DNA of 12,799 nucleotides from Hyphomicrobiales bacterium. GTDB taxonomy: Bacteria; Pseudomonadota; Alphaproteobacteria; Rhizobiales; Beijerinckiaceae. Location: positions 1 through 12,799 of the forward strand of contig CANCAR010000063.1 of assembly GCA_947374125.1 (NCBI GenBank). Direction: 5' to 3'. The notes below the pieces were generated by a model. That model made no database searches and was not told the origin of the DNA. It saw only the letters and a list, made by a program, of their open reading frames with translations. The translations under genes were made by a program, and so were the position numbers. Positions 6,308 to 11,394 of this stretch are shown one piece after another. The first letter of the stretch is position 1; every line of letters starts with the position of its first letter.

Positions 6308-7720
6308 TCAGGCGGCGACCTCCTCGTTCTCGGCATCGTCAACGGCTTCGTCGAGCTCATCGCCCTCGACCAGATCGTCGATAGGTTCTAGTTCGACGGT
6401 TTCGGGAAGGCTGGCCGCAGCGGCGCGGACATCAAGCTTACCGGTAACGACATCGGCAATCAGGCGCGTGCGGAATTCCTGGATCAGGGTGATTTCGCGC
6501 TGAGTTGCCTCGATGCTTCTATCGAAATCGACCGTTGCGGTTTGCAGGTGATTGATGATCCCTTCTTGCTCCTGCCGCGACGGCGGGAGGCAGACGTGTA
6601 GGGAGCCGAGGCGGGTTTCACTTATTGCTGGATACGCGACGCCGATCGAATTTGCGACGACCTGATCAACGAACGTCTTGCTTTGGAGCACGAAGCCGAA
6701 AAAGCGAGCGTCGATTGATGGCCTTGGCGTTAAGACGGCGAAGCCTGTTGAAGCGATCAAGTCCGGCCATGGGCGATCAACATGGTAGATCGCCTTTAGA
6801 TAGGTGCGTACGGTTGAGATGAGCGTATCGCCTTGTTGGACGATCCGGCGTGCCCGCGACGGCGAGGCTTCGAACCGCATCCGCTCAGGTGTTGCAGAAA
6901 GATAGCCCGTCGCGACCGCGCTGATATCGACGTAATCGAAAGCATAGTCAGGGTCAGTGTTCTGCGAGAGCGTTCTTCGGTTGATACCCGCCCAGTGTTT
7001 GAGCGGCTTCACCTCCCACCCCTCGGGCACGTCACCGAGCCATGGGATGCCTGAGGGCTTGAGGCGGACGTTTGGATCGAGGCCGCGGGTCACGGCGCGG
7101 TGGATAATCGCCTGCTTCTGTTCGTTCAGAAGCGCGATGATCTTCTTCTTCGCACGGATCAGCTTCGCAGTTTGTGCCCCATGCCAATCCAGAAAGCGCA
7201 CGATCAGCCGCTGCTCGTCTAGCGGGGGAACGACGACACCGACGGCCTTGAGGTGCGGCCAGTAAAGATTTCTCTGAATTGTCCCAACACCCTTTGAACA
7301 AATTAGATATTGGGACACCATGCTTCGATCTCGAAAGAGATAGTTCGCATAGTTACGCAAAAGCCGACTGGACAGAGCTAGCACAAGATATGCTGGACTT
7401 ACGATCCCTTCGTAATTTGATACACCAACCGAGCCGCGCCAAGCCTGTTGGTTATTCAGAACAAAATCACCCGGATCAACCGCCTGATATTTACTCAAAT
7501 CTTCGCTCGTCGCATTGGTCCGTTTCTCGTCGACATCAGAGAATCTCACAACGCCACGGTTCAGATACACTGATAGGAGCTGCCGCTCGGATTGATTGGT
7601 CACTGATTTGACTCGAGAAAGCCGAGAGAGCCGGAATAAATCCCAATGCGCCGGCACGTCCCCGAGCCAAGGCAAACCGCTAGGCTTCATCTCGGCATAA
7701 GGGCGCAGGTCCTCGATCAT
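6308..7720 (-). CDS. hsdS: Type I restriction-modification specificity subunit (HsdS)
   Basis: DNA-recognition subunit, 470 residues, bridging two HsdM and two HsdR. The start is the ATG complementary to 7718-7720 (M-I-E-D-L-R-P), overlapping the hsdM stop as ATGA. The open frame continues upstream to 8347 only as an artefact over hsdM. Two target-recognition domains follow near-identical repeat openings: K-P-S-G-L-P-W-L-G-D-V-P at 12-23 and K-P-S-G-I-P-W-L-G-D-V-P at 221-232. Each half ends in a P-P-x-x-E-Q segment (about 165-170 and 379-385) and a helical spacer (about 175-215 and 390-430). This is the usual two-half bipartite-site layout. The acidic tail (about 440-470) is unusual. DNA for the first recognition domain (about 7270-7650) is visibly more AT-rich than the rest, hinting at domain replacement. 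Target sequence cannot be read from the protein. Confidence 0.95.
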   Translation of the reverse strand: MIEDLRPYAEMKPSGLPWLGDVPAHWDLFRLSRLSRVKSVTNQSERQLLSVYLNRGVVRFSDVDEKRTNATSEDLSKYQAVDPGDFVLNNQQAWRGSVGVSNYEGIVSPAYLVLALSSRLLRNYANYLFRDRSMVSQYLICSKGVGTIQRNLYWPHLKAVGVVVPPLDEQRLIVRFLDWHGAQTAKLIRAKKKIIALLNEQKQAIIHRAVTRGLDPNVRLKPSGIPWLGDVPEGWEVKPLKHWAGINRRTLSQNTDPDYAFDYVDISAVATGYLSATPERMRFEASPSRARRIVQQGDTLISTVRTYLKAIYHVDRPWPDLIASTGFAVLTPRPSIDARFFGFVLQSKTFVDQVVANSIGVAYPAISETRLGSLHVCLPPSRQEQEGIINHLQTATVDFDRSIEATQREITLIQEFRTRLIADVVTGKLDVRAAAASLPETVELEPIDDLVEGDELDEAVDDAENEEVAA

Positions 7721-9699
7721 CGCGCCGCCCCGATGATGTCGGCCATCAGGCCGTCGGTTTCGCGTTCCAACGCCAGAATGTCGGCGCGGATCGCCTCCAG
7801 CGGGCGCAGCGGTTGTGGCTTGTAGAAATAGCGGGTGAAGCTGATCTCGTAGCCGATGGTGGTCTTTGCTTCGTCGATCCAGGCGTCGGGTGCGTGCGGC
7901 AGCACCTCGCGGCGGATGAACGCCTCGATGCCGCCGGGCTCCTTCAAGGGCAGCGTCTCGGTGTCGCGCAACTCGCTGTCGGGCTCGTATTCCACCACGC
8001 AGCGTTTGCCGTCGATGGTCAGCGGGAACAGCCCGCGCAGCGGATCGGCCTCGACCTTGCCGGGTTTGTGAATGCGGCGGATGACGGCCAAGCCATCCTC
8101 GGCGATGCGGCCTTCTTCCTTCAGCGCCTTGATCTCCTTCGGCGCATAGGCGCGGGCGGCATCGATTCCGCGTGCACGCAAGGGCCGTTCGACGGTGACC
8201 TTCGAATAACCGAACTCGGCATTGTCGAAGATGCGAGATTGCTCGGTCTCTTCGAAGGCGATGAAGTCTTGCAGAATGCGCTCGATATCGGCGTCGGCGA
8301 GTTCGCAATTCTTCTTGCCGAGGTTCTTGCGCAGCGGCCTGAACCATGTGGTCGCGTCAATCAATTGCACCTTGCCGCGCCGGTGGCCCGGCTTGCGGTT
8401 CGACAGAACCCAGACGTATGTGGCGATGCCGGTGTTGTAGAACATGTTAAGCGGCAGGGCGACGATGGCTTCCAACCAGTCGTTGTCGATGATCCAGCGC
8501 CGCACATTGCTTTCGCCGGAGCCCGCATCGCCGGTGAACAGCGACGAGCCGTTGTGAACCTCGGCAATGCGCGAACCGAGCGGCGTGTTGTGCTTCATCT
8601 TCGACAGCATGTTCGCCAGGAACAGCATCTGCCCGTCGCTGGAGCGCGTGACGAGGCTGTATTCGGCGTCGCCCGCGTGCTCGATCACGAAGCGCGGATC
8701 GCGCATGCCGGACTTGCCGCCCATGCGCTCCTGATCGGATTTCCAGCTCTTCCCGTAGGGCGGATTCGACAGCATGAAGTCGAATTCCTTGGACGGGAAG
8801 GCGTCGTTCGCCAACGTCGACCATTCCGGCCCGCCGACGATGTTGTCGGCCTCTTCGCCTTCGCCCTTGAGCAGTAGATCGGCCTTGGCGATAGCGTAGG
8901 TCTCGCCGTTGATCTCCTGCCCGAAGAGGTGAGTGGAGACCTGCTTGCCGTGCTGCTCAGCGAGTTCGTTCAGCGTTTCTTCGGCGACCGTCAGCATGCC
9001 ACCAGTGCCGCAGGCGCCGTCATATAGCAGGTAAGTGCCGGATTGAATCTGATCGGCGATCGGCACGAAGATCAGCTTCGCCATGAGCTTCACGGCGTCG
9101 CGCGGCGTCCAGTGTTCGCCCGCCTCTTCGTTGTTTGCTTCGTTGAACCGGCGAACCAGCTCCTCGAAGATCGTCCCCATCGCATGGTTATCAAGACCTG
9201 GATGCTTTATCGAGCCGTCACCGTTCAGCACCGGCTTTGGGCCGAGATTGATCGAGCTATCGAGGAACTTCTCGATCAGCGTTCCAAGCACGTCGGCCTT
9301 GGACAGCTTCGGAAGCTGATTGCGGAACTCGAAGTTGTCGAGAATCTCTTGAACGTTCGGTGAGAAGCCATCGAGGAAGGCCTCGAAATCAGCCTTCAGC
9401 TGGGATTGCGACGCGCGATTGCGAAGATCGCGCAAATTAAACCGCGACGTGTTGTAGAAGGCCTGTCCCGCCGCTTGGCGAAGCGCCGCGTCCTGATTGG
9501 TGATGCCCGCCTTGTCGAGGTTGTCCTTCATCGAAAGGACGGCGGCCTTGGTCGGTTCCAGCACCGCATCGAGACGACGCAACACCATCATCGGCAGGAT
9601 AACATCACGATATTTGCCGCGCACGTAGAGATCGCGCAGGGCATCATCGGCGACGCCCCATATGAAGTTTGTGATCCAGTTGAGGTCGCCGTTACTCAT
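7717..9699 (-). CDS. hsdM: Type I N6-adenine DNA methyltransferase subunit (HsdM)
   Basis: 660 residues. It methylates adenine in the HsdS-specified site with S-adenosylmethionine and is also needed for restriction. The N-terminal helical HsdM_N region covers about residues 5-150 (F-I-W-G-V-A-D-D-A-L-R, I-L-P-M-M-V-L-R-R-L-D). The catalytic domain has the SAM loop D227-G-A-C-G-T-G-G at 227-234 and the amino-methyltransferase motif N-P-P-Y at 312-315. G-E-H-W-T-P-R-D-A-V near 194-203 is typical of this group. The C-terminal end supports HsdS binding. The ATG at 9697-9699 overlaps the phd stop as ATGA, with a purine-rich AAGGG 12 bases upstream. Length is on the long side but complete. Long plus-strand frames opposite it are GC-driven shadows. 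Confidence 0.96.
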   Translation of the reverse strand: MSNGDLNWITNFIWGVADDALRDLYVRGKYRDVILPMMVLRRLDAVLEPTKAAVLSMKDNLDKAGITNQDAALRQAAGQAFYNTSRFNLRDLRNRASQSQLKADFEAFLDGFSPNVQEILDNFEFRNQLPKLSKADVLGTLIEKFLDSSINLGPKPVLNGDGSIKHPGLDNHAMGTIFEELVRRFNEANNEEAGEHWTPRDAVKLMAKLIFVPIADQIQSGTYLLYDGACGTGGMLTVAEETLNELAEQHGKQVSTHLFGQEINGETYAIAKADLLLKGEGEEADNIVGGPEWSTLANDAFPSKEFDFMLSNPPYGKSWKSDQERMGGKSGMRDPRFVIEHAGDAEYSLVTRSSDGQMLFLANMLSKMKHNTPLGSRIAEVHNGSSLFTGDAGSGESNVRRWIIDNDWLEAIVALPLNMFYNTGIATYVWVLSNRKPGHRRGKVQLIDATTWFRPLRKNLGKKNCELADADIERILQDFIAFEETEQSRIFDNAEFGYSKVTVERPLRARGIDAARAYAPKEIKALKEEGRIAEDGLAVIRRIHKPGKVEADPLRGLFPLTIDGKRCVVEYEPDSELRDTETLPLKEPGGIEAFIRREVLPHAPDAWIDEAKTTIGYEISFTRYFYKPQPLRPLEAIRADILALERETDGLMADIIGAAR

Positions 9700-9917
9700 G
9701 ACTGCTTCAATCCCTTGCGCCTTTTGGCCGTTTCCGCGCTCGGTTTGACCGAGGGAGCCGGACCACCAGCGCTCTCGCGCAATCGCTCATACTCCTCAAC
9801 GGCCATGACTACGACGACCGGACGCCCGTGCTTTTCAACGGTTACCGGCTCCATTCGCGCAAGATCGATAAGACGGCCGAAGCCATCTTTCGCGTCCTTC
9901 GCCGACATTGTTTGCAT
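9696..9917 (-). CDS. Phd/YefM-family antitoxin or repressor, operon leader
   Basis: 73 residues. The start is the ATG complementary to 9915-9917, with AAAGG 7 bases upstream. A longer frame to 10136 reads through the spanin gene in another frame and is not credible. M-Q-T-M-S-A-K-D-A-K-D-G-F-G-R-L-I-D-L-A-R and then V-T-V-E-K-H-G-R-P-V-V-V-V-M-A-V-E-E-Y-E is a textbook Phd/YefM N-terminal DNA-binding and dimer domain. The C-terminal tail (about 50-73), where toxin binding would occur, is short, basic and proline-rich. No Doc, YoeB or PIN toxin lies beside it. Its stop overlaps the hsdM start as ATGA. It may therefore serve as the operon's repressor rather than a toxin partner. The family call is strong; the role is inferred. 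Confidence 0.88.
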   Translation of the reverse strand: MQTMSAKDAKDGFGRLIDLARMEPVTVEKHGRPVVVVMAVEEYERLRESAGGPAPSVKPSAETAKRRKGLKQS

Positions 9918-9922
9918 GGCGT

Positions 9923-9944
9923 GGCCTTTGATCGAATCAAGGCC
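9923..9944. promoter_or_regulatory. Imperfect inverted repeat over the phd ribosome binding site
   Basis: Arms GGCCTTTGAT and ATCAAGGCC pair with one extra T. The repeat ends 5 bases before the phd ATG and includes its AAAGG ribosome site. Phd proteins bind palindromes in their own leader, so this is a candidate operator. As RNA, the same pairing would hide the ribosome site. Both readings imply control of the whole operon from this point. Confidence 0.5.
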
Positions 9945-9945
9945 C

Positions 9946-9973
9946 ATTTTGGCTATTTTGGCCCTTTTATCAA
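9946..9973 (-). promoter_or_regulatory. Weak promoter candidate for the phd-hsd-darTG operon
   Basis: On the minus strand TTGATA (complement of 9968-9973) is followed after 16 bases by CAAAAT (complement of 9946-9951), 4 of 6 matches to a -10. It overlaps the Rz1 stop codon, and the inverted repeat at 9923-9944 would lie around the start point. The spacing and position fit, but the -10 is poor. Confidence 0.3.
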
Positions 9974-10230
9974 GGTGCCTTCGGACGGTTCCCACAGGCC
10001 CGCGCCTGATCGCGCAGGCGGGCATAGTCCAGCATCGCCTGTTCCAGCGCCGCGCCGGGCGGCAGGCGCTGGATTTCATCGGCAAGCCGCGCCTGGAAGG
10101 CACGGTCGTAAGCCGCGACCGGCGGGCAGACGACAACGGGTCTAGAAGGTGCCGTCGCGCAGGCGGTCAGCGAGAGCGTCGCGATCACGAGGAGCGGCAG
10201 TGCCCGCTTCGAGCATGCGGTCCTTTGCAT
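9970..10230 (-). CDS. Phage o-spanin (Rz1-like outer-membrane lipoprotein)
   Basis: 86 residues. AAGGAGG lies 6 bases before the ATG at 10228-10230. Residues 8-24 form a lipoprotein signal (K-R, hydrophobic core, lipobox L-T-A-C24), so the mature protein would be lipid-anchored to the outer membrane. The short mature part has a P-P-V-A-A-Y-D-R-A-F run and an amphipathic helix R-L-P-P-G-A-A-L-E-Q-A-M-L-D-Y. Outer-membrane spanins pair with an inner-membrane Rz to fuse the two membranes in the last step of phage lysis. Its 5' portion is nested in another frame inside the i-spanin remnant, the classical Rz/Rz1 layout. Because the partner is truncated here, it is probably non-functional in lysis unless another Rz exists. 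Confidence 0.7.
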   Translation of the reverse strand: MQRTACSKRALPLLVIATLSLTACATAPSRPVVVCPPVAAYDRAFQARLADEIQRLPPGAALEQAMLDYARLRDQARACGNRPKAP

Positions 10231-10357
10231 CTGAGGCCTCCTTCTGCGATTTGAGTTCGGCCTCGCGGGCTTTTGCCGCTTCGGCAGCGACGCCCGGCGG
10301 GAGCCTGTCTCGTCTTGCCGAGGAAATTGCAGGATGGGGCGTTGAACCTCGCCAGCT
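10142..10357 (-). pseudogene. C-terminal remnant of phage i-spanin (Rz-like), overlapping Rz1
   Basis: A minus-strand frame from an in-frame TGA (complement of 10358-10360) to the TAG at 10142-10144 encodes 71 residues with no usable start. From about 10310 leftwards it reads L-P-P-G-V-A-A-E-A-A-K-A-R-E-A-E-L-K, then Q-K-E-A-S-D-A-K-D-R-M-L-E, and ends A-L-A-D-R-L-R-D-G-T-F-stop. This charged coiled-coil style and the R-L-R-D-G-T-F ending match Rz-like spanins. The N-terminal membrane helix is missing, so the gene is broken at or before about 10310-10357. The Rz1-like gene starts inside it in another frame. The family assignment rests on layout plus style, not on a search. Confidence 0.55.
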
Positions 10358-10484
10358 TCATCGTTTAGATGTGCCGATCAAGCCGACGCAAGCCCGAGCC
10401 GGATCGTATGGGCGACCAAAATTAGCTTAGCGATCACGCAAAGCAGTGTGCTCGAAAGTGTGAGGGAATGTCCTTGTCATAGCG

Positions 10485-10517
10485 CAAACACTAGGTTTAG
10501 ATCGTTGCCAGTGTTTG
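10485..10517. promoter_or_regulatory. 8-bp perfect inverted repeat upstream of the 80-residue ORF
   Basis: CAAACACT at 10485-10492 and AGTGTTTG at 10510-10517 are separated by 17 bases and end 26 bases before the start at 10544. A TTGTCA at 10474-10479 with TTAGAT 17 bases later could form a weak plus-strand promoter whose -10 falls between the arms. It could be an operator or a leader hairpin; no terminator T-run follows. The region 10358-10543 otherwise shows no gene I can support. Confidence 0.35.
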
Positions 10518-10543
10518 AGGATAAAGGTGCGGGGAGGGGGCTT

Positions 10544-10786
10544 ATGGCGAGGGATAAATTTGAGTTAGAGAAAACAACGGCAGGCCTCCAATTCGTGATT
10601 CCTGGGACGGAAAAGCCGAAAGCCGTTCCGAAGGTGAAATACAGCTTCGATAACCAGCAAGCTGTTATCCCTGGAGCCGAGCAGATCAGCCAAAAACGAT
10701 TGCTCGACCGGCTCCAGGATAAGCCCATCACACCGCGTATCGGACAAAAAAGCCCCGAGGGCGTGCCATTGTTTAAGGCCCGTTGA
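10544..10786 (+). CDS. Small hypothetical protein with repeated VIPG motif
   Basis: 80 residues from the ATG at 10544-10546, preceded by a purine-rich GGGGAGGGGG 4 bases upstream. A longer frame from 10448 lacks a ribosome site. The sequence is polar and lysine-rich, with an internal repeat F-V-I-P-G-T-E-K-P and A-V-I-P-G-A-E-Q-I-S about 35 residues apart. It ends I-G-Q-K-S-P-E-G-V-P-L-F-K-A-R. The V-I-P-G-A-E followed by a charged K-R segment and a P-x-G-L-F-like end resembles small uncharacterised alphaproteobacterial proteins I have seen on mobile elements. No domain, signal or membrane segment is visible. It reads in the opposite direction to the phage and RM genes. Function unknown. Confidence 0.6.
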   Translation: MARDKFELEKTTAGLQFVIPGTEKPKAVPKVKYSFDNQQAVIPGAEQISQKRLLDRLQDKPITPRIGQKSPEGVPLFKAR

Positions 10787-10957
10787 ACAGAAGTTAGGCG
10801 CCAGTTTTGGTCGGTGGCGACGGGGAGAGTTGCTGCACGTCATGGACTAAAAACCTTTGTGAGCGCTACCAATCTACCCCGTCAAAAACGAGGGGATTAC
10901 CCAGTATCTGCCACGCAACCAATCGCAGGAAATCTCTACTTCTAATCTGTAGCCTTG

Positions 10958-11299
10958 ACAGGGAAGTCTACGAACCCAAGTGCGAACTGGTGCAAACGCG
11001 TCCTGTTCCTTGCCGACCGTGTCGCCTTGGTCAAACAGGCACACAACAATTTCAAACGTCATTTACCTTATGCCCCGAGCACCAATCTGATCGAAAAGTA
11101 CGATCCGAAGAAATAACATCACAACGGTGAACGCGTCTGTGCAGCGACCTACCCAAAAATGATGGGAGTGATCGACGAGATGCAGAATGGCCAACGCAAA
11201 TATCATCCAAAGCATTTCGATCTGATCGCGATCGATGAAGCGCACCGTTCGATCTTCGACTGCTTCGACAGCTTGCTCGTCGGCCTCGATGCCACTCAT
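10958..11299 (+). pseudogene. Degenerate fragment of a second type I hsdR
   Basis: One plus-strand frame reads T-G-K-S-T, then A-N-W-C-K-R-V-L-F-L-A-D-R-V-A-L, meets an in-frame TAA at 11114-11116, and continues E-R-V-C-A-A-T-Y-P-K-M-M-G-V-I-D-E-M-Q, H-F-D-L-I-A-I-D-E-A-H-R-S, then F-D-S-L-L-V-G-L. This is the helicase core of HsdR proteins of another lineage than the intact gene, with A-T-Y-P-x-M-M-G-x-I-D-E-M-Q and the D-E-A-H box clear. From memory, relatives have roughly seven more residues between D-E-A-H-R-S and F-D, and a longer stretch between the Walker A loop and N-W, so in-frame deletions are likely. The nuclease N-terminus and the rest of the motor are missing. The sequence from 10787 to 10957 shows nothing recognisable. 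Confidence 0.8.
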
Positions 11300-11323
11300 C
11301 AAACGCAGCTACGCGGATGCGTG

Positions 11324-11359
11324 ATGAATAAAACTACTTTTTATAGATCACTTATTCAT
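11324..11359. repeat. AT-rich inverted-repeat cluster before fic
   Basis: ATGAATAA at 11324-11331 and TTATTCAT at 11352-11359 form a perfect 8-bp inverted repeat with 20 bases between. An overlapping pair, GTGAT (11321-11325) and ATCAC (11347-11351), uses part of the same DNA. The segment starts where the hsdR fragment ends and is much more AT-rich than its surroundings. It may be a recombination scar, a mobile-element end or part of the fic control region. Confidence 0.4.
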
Positions 11360-11365
11360 TTTATT

Positions 11366-11394
11366 TGATCGATAAACACGCTATATATCGATCA
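11366..11394. promoter_or_regulatory. Perfect 9-bp-arm inverted repeat over the fic start; possible leaderless promoter
   Basis: TGATCGATA (11366-11374) and TATCGATCA (11386-11394) are exact inverted copies with 11 bases between, and the right arm ends on the A of the fic ATG. TATATA at 11382-11387 would place a transcription start near 11394, and no ribosome site precedes the ATG, so a leaderless transcript is plausible. No good -35 is seen. A protein bound here would block transcription, fitting repression of fic. Confidence 0.5.

Noticed and set aside
7721..8347. hsdS frame stays open far upstream over hsdM
   Set aside because: The extra residues are arginine-rich and unlike any specificity subunit; the ATGA overlap at 7717-7720 and the typical M-I-E-D-L-R-P-Y start define the real gene.
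7813..8877. 354-codon plus-strand frame
   Set aside because: It lies fully opposite hsdM, whose motifs are intact; open antisense frames are common in GC-rich genes and it has no recognisable domain.
9918..10136. Longer start for the Phd gene
   Set aside because: The extension is the spanin gene read in another frame; Phd homology and a proper ribosome site begin at 9917.
10871..10895. CCCCGT...ACGAGGGG hairpin as a terminator
   Set aside because: The stem needs a two-base mismatch or bulge and no T-run follows.
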